This document shows, one piece after another, positions 23,793-32,500 of a stretch of 64,000 bases of DNA. Every line of letters begins with the position of its first letter. The stretch's first letter is position 1. The stretch lies in IMG/VR virus record IMGVR_UViG_3300013006_000020, positions 1 to 64,000 of that record. One strand, given 5' to 3'. A model generated the notes under the pieces. That model did not search any database, was not told where the DNA came from, and worked only from the letters and a program-made list of their open reading frames with translations. The stretch is from a virus. The position numbers were made by a program, and so were the translations under genes.

Positions 23793-24323
23793 ATGGGAAA
23801 TCTGTCAAGCTCAGAGTTAAGCGCAATAAAAGCAGAATGGCGCAGTGTAGCAACTGACTTGACTGATGGCTTTGGTATGTCTTGCAAGCTTGTTTTTGCT
23901 CATGCTGTTGAGGCTACAACTTCTGTTTCTCAAGACCCAATAGGCAAAAAAGAAGCCTTTATGCCTGGATTTGGTGGTAGATCAAACCCAAGACTTGTTC
24001 CTGGTATAGGTAATTCTAATTTACCAATAGCACCAACTGGTTTAAAGATACTAGAAAATACAAAAACAATAATTGCACGAGTCTACGGAGCCAATAAGGA
24101 ATACAAGGAGCTTAATCCAGCAGCTGGTATTTCCGAGAATGTGTGGAAAATGATTTGCGCAAAAGAGTATGCTCCAGATCTAGTGAGGTGCACAGATGCT
24201 GTTTTTGATCCGTCATTTAAGGGTAGGGAAATAAAGGTAAAAATTTTAATGGCTCCAGTGCCTTATGGTCTTGGTGGTTATCACCAGGTAAAGACCTATT
24301 GGGTGGAGATATCAAATGGCTAA
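23793..24323 (+). CDS. Probable head-closure/neck protein
   Basis: 176 residues with mixed beta content: an N-terminal helix (SELSAIKAEWRSVATDL), then CKLVFAHAVEATTSV and KIIARV-like strands, ending in VKTYWVEISNG. Size and place between adaptor and tail-completion genes suit a head-closure protein. It starts three bases after the previous stop and overlaps the next gene by eight bases, so the neck genes are one translational unit. Confidence 0.45.
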   Translation: MGNLSSSELSAIKAEWRSVATDLTDGFGMSCKLVFAHAVEATTSVSQDPIGKKEAFMPGFGGRSNPRLVPGIGNSNLPIAPTGLKILENTKTIIARVYGANKEYKELNPAAGISENVWKMICAKEYAPDLVRCTDAVFDPSFKGREIKVKILMAPVPYGLGGYHQVKTYWVEISNG

Positions 24324-25296
24324 AGGCGCAAAAATTGGCGCTGAAATATTGATATTAGATCAGACAGAATACTCTGCCGCAATCCGACAGCTGCAAAAAG
24401 ATCTACGTGGTCTTGGTGCTATTTCTAGATTAATGAAGCGCGCAGTTAATGTCGCTGCTAAAAAAACAGCCTCTTATTTAGCTAACAGATTTCGAGAGTT
24501 TGTCATCAATGATCCAAACATCAAACAAGCTATGAACGATCTTGAGCTTCGAGGCGCCCTTGGCTTGAGAAAAGAAAGCAAAGTTGAAGATTTAATCTTT
24601 AAGAAAGCCCGTGCATTTTTTAAAGTAGAAATAAACCAAAATGGCACAGACGGTACTGTACGATTTAAAAACGCAACTAATTTAGACAAAATTGCCTCAT
24701 CAATATCCTACGTCTCCAAAAGATCTTTTTTGTCTCCTTATTCAGATCAAAAAGTTAAAAAATCGACACCCCAAAAAATAAACTGGTTTGAGTGGTTGCT
24801 TCGTCCGTCTAAAGGTAATATTCAAGGATACAGCGTGTGGCCTGGGGTTGGAAATAACCAGTCATTAAGCCCCAAACTACAACCTCTTAAAGATACAATT
24901 TTAGAAAACGTTGCCAAGCGATCACGAAGCGGAACCCACACAATGTTATTTGGTGGTTCTTTTGCTATAAAGTCATGGGTAAATCGCAAAAAAGATATTA
25001 ATATCGATGTTGAATTTATAAAAACGGCCAATGAAGAAGCCGCTCAATATTTTCGTGTAGCCCTACAGGAACAGGTGCTAAAATATGGTGGAAATAAAAG
25101 AGGAATAATTACAGAGGGCAGAGCTGGAGGCCTAGAAGGCCGCGCTGTTTCAAGAGCCGCTAGTGCAGAGGATAAAGCTCAGGCATCGGAATTGGTAAAA
25201 CAAATCCTTGAAGCGGCTCAAAGGGGTCAAAAAACATTTATGGGCAAACCAATTCAGGGATTGCTAAACTTGGTTCGTGGAATAGAAGGAGGATAA
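24316..25296 (+). CDS. Probable tail-completion (gp10-like) neck protein
   Basis: 326 residues. The N-terminal region (about 15-60: IRQLQKDLRGLGAISRLMKRAVNVAAKKTASYLANRF) has the long basic helix typical of HK97 gp10-like neck proteins, and the rest is extended by basic segments including SWVNRKKDINIDVEFIK. Longer than the usual 120-190 residues. It likely joins head and tail. Function inferred from helix pattern and order. Confidence 0.45.
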   Translation: MAKGAKIGAEILILDQTEYSAAIRQLQKDLRGLGAISRLMKRAVNVAAKKTASYLANRFREFVINDPNIKQAMNDLELRGALGLRKESKVEDLIFKKARAFFKVEINQNGTDGTVRFKNATNLDKIASSISYVSKRSFLSPYSDQKVKKSTPQKINWFEWLLRPSKGNIQGYSVWPGVGNNQSLSPKLQPLKDTILENVAKRSRSGTHTMLFGGSFAIKSWVNRKKDINIDVEFIKTANEEAAQYFRVALQEQVLKYGGNKRGIITEGRAGGLEGRAVSRAASAEDKAQASELVKQILEAAQRGQKTFMGKPIQGLLNLVRGIEGG

Positions 25297-25299
25297 AAC

Positions 25300-26238
25300 A
25301 TGTTCAGGAATCTTACTTATTTAGGACAGTACAGTAACAGGGCGCAAATACGCGAAAATCTCACTTGGAGATTGCGCGAGTCTTTTATAAATATTGGCGC
25401 TTATTACAATATAGAATCTGGAACAAAATCATTTGACGGCAGTGAAATGGCCGTACTTAAACCATCTTACCGTCCCGAGCTTCATAACGCTTCTGGATTT
25501 AAGTTTTGGCAAGGATTAAGTTCCGATTGGGTTTGGGAAAATGCTTCACCAACTTATACTGGTGGATCAAATCCAATACAAGTGAGCGGTATTTTTATCA
25601 ATGACGTGTTTTACCCAACTGGCACCGTTGGTACATTTCAATACTATGTTGATTATGCTAGAGGTGGCATAGTTTTCACAAACGCCCTTACTGAAAGTGG
25701 AAACACTATTTATTGCAACAGATCAGAGCGTGTAGTATTTGTTTATCCAACCAAATCAAGCCAATACAAACTTCTTTTTACAGAGCATTTGAAAAGATTT
25801 GAAAATTATACCCCTGGATCTGGCGTAGATTCAATACCAAATGAACTTAGATCTTTTATGCCAGCTGTATTTATAGACGTTTCTCAATCTAATGGTGATC
25901 CTTTCCAGCTTGGAGACATTAATAAACTTCAAAACTTTAGTATTGCACTTGACATAATTTCAGAAGATCCTGGGCTTCATGATACAATAGTTGATGCCGC
26001 CCTTGCTTTAGCTGGTCAGGGCGTTAAGATGTTTGACGTTAATAATGCTATAGAAAACCGCAAGTATCCCCTAGACCACAAGGGTCAGGTGGAAAATAGA
26101 ATAAGTGCTGATCAACTGTACTCACTTTACCCATGGAAAACTGGCCGTTTTGATTACAATCCAACAGAAATTGAAGGTTATACAGCTTTGCCTATTTATA
26201 AATCTACAGTTGTGTTTGATTTTGAGATAGTTACGTAG
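25300..26238 (+). CDS. Probable tail terminator/neck protein
   Basis: 312 residues with a beta-rich first half (DVFYPTGTVGTFQYYVDYARGGIVF) and NKLQNFSIALDIISEDPGLHDTIVD in the second. It is the last gene before the tail tube, where the tail terminator is normally encoded, and ends in a YKSTVVFDFEIV strand. Longer than standard terminators. No specific signature. Confidence 0.45.
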   Translation: MFRNLTYLGQYSNRAQIRENLTWRLRESFINIGAYYNIESGTKSFDGSEMAVLKPSYRPELHNASGFKFWQGLSSDWVWENASPTYTGGSNPIQVSGIFINDVFYPTGTVGTFQYYVDYARGGIVFTNALTESGNTIYCNRSERVVFVYPTKSSQYKLLFTEHLKRFENYTPGSGVDSIPNELRSFMPAVFIDVSQSNGDPFQLGDINKLQNFSIALDIISEDPGLHDTIVDAALALAGQGVKMFDVNNAIENRKYPLDHKGQVENRISADQLYSLYPWKTGRFDYNPTEIEGYTALPIYKSTVVFDFEIVT

Positions 26239-26240
26239 TT

Positions 26241-26246
26241 GTGTAT
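26241..26246 (+). promoter_or_regulatory. GTGTAT late-promoter motif
   Basis: GTGTATTATTATACGGAG, 30 bases before the ATG at 26271. Confidence 0.5.
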
Positions 26247-26270
26247 TATTATACGGAGACTATAAAATAA

Positions 26271-27428
26271 ATGGCTGACAACAAAAGACTATATTACGCC
26301 GCATACGGAGTTGGTATTTCAAAAAATACTACAGCTGGCACAGTTGGTTATACAACTGGCTTTATTCCCGTTAGCGGCCTACAAAGCGTTGGTATAGACA
26401 CAACCTTTAACCTCGATACCGTTTTCCAGCTTGGTGAACTAGAGCTTTTTGACCAACCAGAAAATCTTCCAGCTGTTGAGTGCACAATGGAACAGGTTTT
26501 ATGTGGCGCTACATTACTAGCCTGTCTTGGAACCCCGGGAGCTACAACTGGTACTCTTGTAGGTCGTTTCTCGAACGAGCAGTGCAACATTGCTGTTGGC
26601 TTCTGGCAAGATACCGTTGATATAATGGGAACAGGCACCGCCTATGGTGGTCCACCAAGCGGAACTTGCATCATGAGCGGTATGTATGTTAACTCCATTA
26701 ACTTTAACATGCCTGTTGATGGCAACTTTACCCATAGCGTTACTTTCGTTGGAAACAACAAGTTGTGGGTTTATGGAACTGGAGTTGCAGTTGCTAACGC
26801 TACTGGCTTCTTCAACCCAACCAACTTTGGTGCGACTATTGACTCAACTGGCGTTCGCAGACGTTATAACTGGAATCCAACAGGATCCATTCTTCCAAGA
26901 AGCATCGCTGGTGTAAGACCAATTACTGCATCCACGAATTTACCAGCTTCTGGTCAAAGCGCAACTGGTGAAGACGGTGGCTATCTACCAAGAATTCAGT
27001 CCATTCAGATCTCGACAGACTTTGGTCGCCCAGAAATCTTCCAGCTTGGTCGTCGCGCTCCATACGCTCGTTACATTGACTTCCCAGTTGAGGTTACTAC
27101 CACTTTTGAAATTATTAACAGAGCTGGCGATAAAGTTTCTGCTATTGATAACACCGCAAACCTTACCGATGAGCCAATCATTATTGGTCTCAATGACGGA
27201 ACCCTGTTTGACGTAGGTCTTAAAAATAAGCTTACATCTGTTTCAGATACCGGTGGCGATACTGGCGGTGGTAATAGAACCACAACATATACCTATAGCT
27301 CTTACAACACTTTTTACATTAGAGATCCTAAAGATGTTGCTACCTCACCCACTGGTCAGCTTCTTTCAACCGGTGGTACAAATGTTGGTGCTGCTGCTAC
27401 TGCTGGTTTCTCTGGTCCACCAACCTAA
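26271..27428 (+). CDS. Major tail tube protein
   Basis: 385 residues, Gly/Thr-rich beta protein located between neck and tape-measure genes and followed by a terminator, the pattern of a highly expressed tube subunit. Features include paired strands FIPVSGLQSVGIDTTFNL and VDGNFTHSVTFVGNNKLWV and a central EIFQLGRRAPYARYIDFPVEV. No sheath gene follows, so the tail should be non-contractile. The last ~45 residues (Gly/Thr/Ser-rich) may form an exposed surface domain. Confidence 0.7.
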   Translation: MADNKRLYYAAYGVGISKNTTAGTVGYTTGFIPVSGLQSVGIDTTFNLDTVFQLGELELFDQPENLPAVECTMEQVLCGATLLACLGTPGATTGTLVGRFSNEQCNIAVGFWQDTVDIMGTGTAYGGPPSGTCIMSGMYVNSINFNMPVDGNFTHSVTFVGNNKLWVYGTGVAVANATGFFNPTNFGATIDSTGVRRRYNWNPTGSILPRSIAGVRPITASTNLPASGQSATGEDGGYLPRIQSIQISTDFGRPEIFQLGRRAPYARYIDFPVEVTTTFEIINRAGDKVSAIDNTANLTDEPIIIGLNDGTLFDVGLKNKLTSVSDTGGDTGGGNRTTTYTYSSYNTFYIRDPKDVATSPTGQLLSTGGTNVGAAATAGFSGPPT

Positions 27429-27452
27429 TAGTAGTCTTCAGTTTAAAGAAAA

Positions 27453-27477
27453 GCCCAGCCGAAAGGTTGGGTTTTTT
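27453..27477 (+). terminator. Intrinsic terminator after tail tube gene
   Basis: CCCAGCC, GAAA loop, GGTTGGG (one G-T pair), then TTTTTT. The next gene's CTATAAT starts right at the end of the T-run. Confidence 0.8.
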
Positions 27478-27484
27478 CTATAAT
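27478..27484 (+). promoter_or_regulatory. CTATAAT promoter
   Basis: CTATAAT 13 bases before the GTG at 27491; apparently leaderless. Confidence 0.4.
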
Positions 27485-27490
27485 ATTATA

Positions 27491-28528
27491 GTGATATCAG
27501 ACTCTTTGGTTTACGCAGTAATATCGGGTGAGTTCTGCATAGAATGCAGTGGAAATTCTTACGTATTTAGACAGCCTGGAATTATCACATCTGCTAGAAT
27601 ATTTAATTCAAATAATAACACAGAAAAAAAGCTTAAAAAAGACGGATTTATTTCTAAAGAAGAGGAAAAAGAGCTTTTATATAAGCATGGGCTTTGGAGC
27701 GACGATCTTGAAAAAGAATTTGAAGAAGTAAAAAACTTTATCAAGGAAATCACACAGGCTCTTCCAAATTACCAGTTTAAAGCAATTGAAAAAAATTTAA
27801 TGCTTTCTCGTCGTAAAATGGCGGAAATTAGGATTAAAGAACTGCTTGATCTTAAGATGTCATTTTTTACACAAACAATTGACTACCAGCTTAAGAAAAA
27901 TCAAGCCTCATCATTATTGCCAAGCTCCGTATACAAAGACGGAAGTTTACTGTGGAAAGATCAGAAAAGTTTTGATGAAGAAGAAGATGTTGAGCTTGTA
28001 AATTGTTTAATTGGAGAGACTCTACAAGAGTTCTATTCTGAAAAAGAAATAAGAAAAATTGCACGCTCTGAGCCATGGAGATCTATTTGGAAAACTTATA
28101 AGGGCGGTGGTGGTGATTTATTTGGGCGACCTATTGCTGATATGGCAAAATCACAAAGAGATCTTACGTACTGGTCTAGTATATACGATAATGTTTTTGA
28201 AAGTCACGAGAGACCAGAGTGGTCCATTATAGATGACGACGAAGCTCTTGATAAATGGTTTGAAGATCAATATAATAAGACATCCAAAAAGATTACCAAC
28301 TTTACAACAAACCCAAGAATAGCTGGAGCGAAAGAGGTTTTCATTGTTGCACAAACACCTCAAGACGCACAAAAAGTGTATTCTACAATGAATTCACCGC
28401 TTGGTCTTGCAAGTATACAAAGCAGGAATAGGACACTAGAGGTCAAGGGTGAGGCAAAGGAACATGAGCTGCCAGATGTGCGCGCAGACATACAAATTCA
28501 GCAAAATAATTTGAGGATGAAAAAATGA
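27491..28528 (+). CDS. Hypothetical tail-region protein
   Basis: 345 residues with GTG start at 27491; the frame is open further upstream, but that part is the terminator. Highly charged and helical, with KKLKKDGFISKEEEKELLYK and DLEKEFEEVKNFIKEI. The position between tail tube and tape measure is that of tail-assembly chaperones, although it is larger than usual. Ends overlapping the next gene by four bases. Not recognised. Confidence 0.5.
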   Translation: MISDSLVYAVISGEFCIECSGNSYVFRQPGIITSARIFNSNNNTEKKLKKDGFISKEEEKELLYKHGLWSDDLEKEFEEVKNFIKEITQALPNYQFKAIEKNLMLSRRKMAEIRIKELLDLKMSFFTQTIDYQLKKNQASSLLPSSVYKDGSLLWKDQKSFDEEEDVELVNCLIGETLQEFYSEKEIRKIARSEPWRSIWKTYKGGGGDLFGRPIADMAKSQRDLTYWSSIYDNVFESHERPEWSIIDDDEALDKWFEDQYNKTSKKITNFTTNPRIAGAKEVFIVAQTPQDAQKVYSTMNSPLGLASIQSRNRTLEVKGEAKEHELPDVRADIQIQQNNLRMKK

Positions 28529-28902
28529 ATTACAAAGAGGCGCGAGAAAGATTGCGTCTAATACAACAGCAAAAGCTGCAAGATCTTACCGAGCAGAAGT
28601 GCTCTGAGATTTTACAAAAATCTGCATGCTCAAGAATAGAAACCGTGTTTGTCGGCGCTGTTTCAAAAATAGAGGATTTCTTTGGGGTTCTCTGGGGAGA
28701 AAATGAAAAAATTGAAGAAGACCAGATGACCCCCGAGCAAAAGATATGGTTTAACAAATTTCTTGATTTGCGAGAGTCAATATTTGACCAGGGCAATAAA
28801 GAAAAAAAGAAGATGTCTAGTGATATTGCCAACTTTAAAATATCAATCATAGAAGCTAAAATAGAATTAGGAACAAACAATGGACGAAGTAAGAAAATTT
28901 GA
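28525..28902 (+). CDS. Tail-assembly chaperone candidate
   Basis: 125 residues, charged and helical (EARERLRLIQQQKLQDLTEQKC), overlapping the upstream gene by four bases and the downstream gene by 23. In siphoviruses, two overlapping small genes before the tape measure are usually chaperones that hold it. I saw no clear slippery site, so a frameshifted product is not claimed. Confidence 0.4.
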   Translation: MNYKEARERLRLIQQQKLQDLTEQKCSEILQKSACSRIETVFVGAVSKIEDFFGVLWGENEKIEEDQMTPEQKIWFNKFLDLRESIFDQGNKEKKKMSSDIANFKISIIEAKIELGTNNGRSKKI

Positions 28903-29545
28903 ATTTGAGAGTGTTAAATATAGAATTATTAAGCCAACAAACAAAATTCGCCGCGAAAGTGATGCGATTTATGCACGGGCATATAGAGAAGCTATAGCAA
29001 ATGGTCTTTTTCTTGAGGCTGAAGTCGAAAAAATATTAAAGGAGCGTGGGCTTGATCGTTATTCTCGAGAAGAAGAACGTCGTGAATGTGAAAAGAAAAT
29101 TGAAAAACTTCTTTTGAAGCTCAACACTATCGAAGACAAGACCACTGGCATGAAGATTGTTGATGAAATTCGCGCCGCACGCAAGACACTCGATGAGGTT
29201 GATAACGCTAGATATGAGCTAAACTCTCAGTCTGCGACCCTTTTTGCTGAAAACCGTAGATTTAACTACTATGCCTTTGCTTGCTGCTCCCGTGAAGACG
29301 GTGGTAAGATCTGGGCATCATTTAAAGAATTTGAGGAAGATGATTCTGCACTCGCAAATCGCGCCGCCTCTGAAATAATGTCTTTTATCTACGAAGGAAC
29401 TCAAGAAATTCTTCGCCAGATAGAAAAACTTCGACCAGAAAACGAATGGCTCGAAAGACATGGAGAAGAAGCCGATCAATCACCAGTTGTTGAAAAGGCA
29501 ATGGGTGAAAGTAAGCCAAAGAAGAAAAAGGCCTCAGTAAAATAA
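28880..29545 (+). CDS. Tail-assembly chaperone candidate
   Basis: 221 residues: a short beta start (KFEFESVKYRIIKP) followed by long charged helices and a Lys-rich tail (KPKKKKASVK). It sits directly upstream of the tape measure and overlaps the preceding candidate by 23 bases. A tail chaperone role fits the order, but no motif proves it. Confidence 0.45.
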   Translation: MDEVRKFEFESVKYRIIKPTNKIRRESDAIYARAYREAIANGLFLEAEVEKILKERGLDRYSREEERRECEKKIEKLLLKLNTIEDKTTGMKIVDEIRAARKTLDEVDNARYELNSQSATLFAENRRFNYYAFACCSREDGGKIWASFKEFEEDDSALANRAASEIMSFIYEGTQEILRQIEKLRPENEWLERHGEEADQSPVVEKAMGESKPKKKKASVK

Positions 29546-29555
29546 ACAAACTCTA

Positions 29556-29561
29556 GTGTAT
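29556..29561 (+). promoter_or_regulatory. GTGTAT late-promoter motif
   Basis: GTGTATTTAATCTAGAGG, 25 bases before the GTG at 29581, with a GAGG ribosome site. Confidence 0.5.
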
Positions 29562-29580
29562 TTAATCTAGAGGACAGAAC

Positions 29581-32500
29581 GTGGCAGAGGACTTCTTTTT
29601 AAGATTTGGCGCGCTTGTCAACACAATTAACATAAATAAATCAGCTGTTGCACAGGCTGCAAAAGCTATCCAGGGCGCACTTAACCAAAAGGCTGCAGTT
29701 GAGGTTTCTGTTGACTTTAAACAACAAAACGCAGATGATCTATTCAAGCAACTAGCCCAAGTTGCAGCAGAGGCTAAAAAGATCATAAATGATCCGAAAC
29801 TGAAGGTTGGTGCTGGTAGCGGAAAAAATGTAGATGATCTTTTGCGGTCAGTAAGTGCTCTAAAGGGCGCATCAGCGGGTGTTCGAGAAGCAATTCGTTT
29901 AATACAATTAAGTCCAAAAACATTTCAAGACTCACAAGATCTTGTAACACTTTTTCAGTATCTCGGAGAAGAACTTAAAGTTCTTCAAAGGGACGCAAAA
30001 AAGGCAATAAAACTTGAATTTGATACAGACGCAATAGATAAAGCACTAGAAAAAACAGAAAACTTAAAAACAAGACTCGGAACAAGACAGCAAGTTTTAG
30101 GATCATCAATAGCTCAGTTTATTCGCGCACGATCAGCTCAAGAAGAGCAGCGCGCACAGCTTGACCCATCTTATGTTGCAAAGTCTAGAGATGACGTTCG
30201 ATCTGAAGCGCTTACATTATTTGATCCATCTTCAGTAAACAATCTACGAGAAGCCAACGATCTTATAAATAAAGTTCGAGACGCAACGCAAAAAATAAGT
30301 GCGGAAAACTTTAAAACATCTAAAGATGTAAAAGACGCAAATGCTGCATCTAAGGTGCGCGAATCAAACGCAAACAAGATCTACAGTGTAGAGCAGCAAA
30401 TAAAAAAAACCGTAGAGGAACAGCTCAAACTAGAGGCTGCACGAGCAACCACCGCAGCAAAGTCTGGAACAGTTTATAAGGCAAAAACTGCCGCAGAACT
30501 AGAGGCTGATATTCGTGCACGGCCAGAAGTGGCTGCTGTTCTTTCATCACCGGGTAAAACCACGGGACTAGACAGAAGAAAGGCAGAAGATGCTGTTAAG
30601 GCTGAGGGTGTTGCCGCTAAGAAAGAATCAAAAGATTTACTAGATAAGCTTACATCAAAAGAAAAAGAGCGATCAAAGGCATTACTTGACCAATTAAGAT
30701 TTAGAGAATCGCTTCGCCCAATAATAGAAAAAGAAATAGCTCTTGAGCAAAAGCTGGTTGAGCTTGATAGGCTTAAAGGAAAAACAAGAGTTGCAAGAAG
30801 TGATTTAGATATTACTTCTAGTGTTGAGAATCAATTTGGTATTATTGCCCCGGGGGCTTCAGCAGCGTCAACTTCTGATATAATTAGGGCAAACTCTCAA
30901 AGAGCAGCTCTGTCTAGATCACAGTCTGACAATGAAAAAAATGTAAATAAAGAAATCGCGCAACGACAGGCTGTTCTTGATAATGAAGCAAAACAGCGTC
31001 AAAAAATACGTGATCGTGTTCGTGAAACATATGAGTCTCTTGTTAAGTTAAATAATGAGGTTGCTCGTAAGGCTGGTCCTGGATATACAAAGCTTAGCAA
31101 TTCTGAGCTTGCAAAACAAGCGCTTGAGGTAAATAAACTTACTGGCGTAAATATATCAAATCTAACTGGTGGATCACTTGAGGCTACGGTTGCAAGAACC
31201 ACAAAAACATCCAAAGAAGCAAAGGCTGCTTTAAAAGAATTTAATCAAGCTCTTCGTGATGTAGAAGGTGGTCGCCAAAGCACAATTCAATTTATAGCAA
31301 GATTCGGAAATGGGTTTGAAAGACTTGGCGCTCAAGTAACTATAGCCACTCAAAGAATAGCCGCCTATACAATAGGTGCATCTGGAATTTATGGTGCTGT
31401 TACCTTCATTAAAGCATCAACTAGTGAGTTTTTCAAGCTTGAACAGCAGTTAACAAAAGTTCGTCAGGTACTTGGAGACACCGTAGAAAACAACAGCAAG
31501 ATCAAGCAACTTTCTGAGTTTATAAAAAACCTAGGCACTTCTCTTGGTATTGCACCAAGTGATATTGCTAGCGGAGTTGCTTTACTAGCACAGGCTGGTT
31601 TTACTAACGTAACTGAGCTTCAGGGTGCAATAAGTGCTATATCTGAAGCTAGACTAGGCCCATCTTTTGGTTCACAAGAACAAACCGTCGATGGATTGAT
31701 TGCTGTATACAGACAGTTCAATCTTACCCTTACTGACACACGAAATATTCTTGATCTTGTAAATCAGTTTTCTAAAGATTACGCCGTAGAATCACAAGAT
31801 CTATTTGAAATTGTAAAGCGTGGTGGCTCTGCATTTGCTGAACTTGGCGGAAATTTTCAAGAGTTCCTGCAGATATCTTCTGCACTGAGACAACAAACAA
31901 GAGAGTCAGCCTCGGTAATTGGTACTTCGCTTAAGACAATTACAACATCTCTATTTAAGCCTAAATTTGAACAGTTTATTGGTCGTATAGATCCAAAGAT
32001 TTTACAAGAACTTAATCCATCGCGAAGGCTTCAAGCTGTAGCAAAACTTTTTCAGACACAGTTTGGTACTGAAACAGAAAAAGTATCAGCTATATCTCAA
32101 TTTGTTGATGTCAGAAACGCCTCTCGTGTACTTGCCCTTTTTGAGGCGATAAATTCACAAGCCGAAAATCTAGAGAACACAGTAAACAAAGCCTCAGGAT
32201 CTGTTCTTCGTGACGCAAAGACTCAGCTAGAAACAGTTGGAAAAGCATTAGAGAGGGCACAAGTTGCCCTTCAAGAGGCTGCGATTGGGCTTATTGACAA
32301 TCCGTTCATAAAAGATATATTTAGATCTGGTGCTAATTTAGTCAGCGGTGCCATTGCTCCAGCTTTGAAAGCTACCGCACCAGTCGTAGGTCCAGCTGCT
32401 GCAGCAACAGCAATATTCGCCCTTACCAACATTATTAAGGCTTCGTTCACCACGTATAGAGCGCTTATTAATAATAATAATAGATTGATTACTGGCCTTG

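Noticed and set aside
28525-28902. Programmed frameshift between the chaperone-position genes
   Set aside because: I saw no convincing slippery heptamer in the overlap with the next gene.
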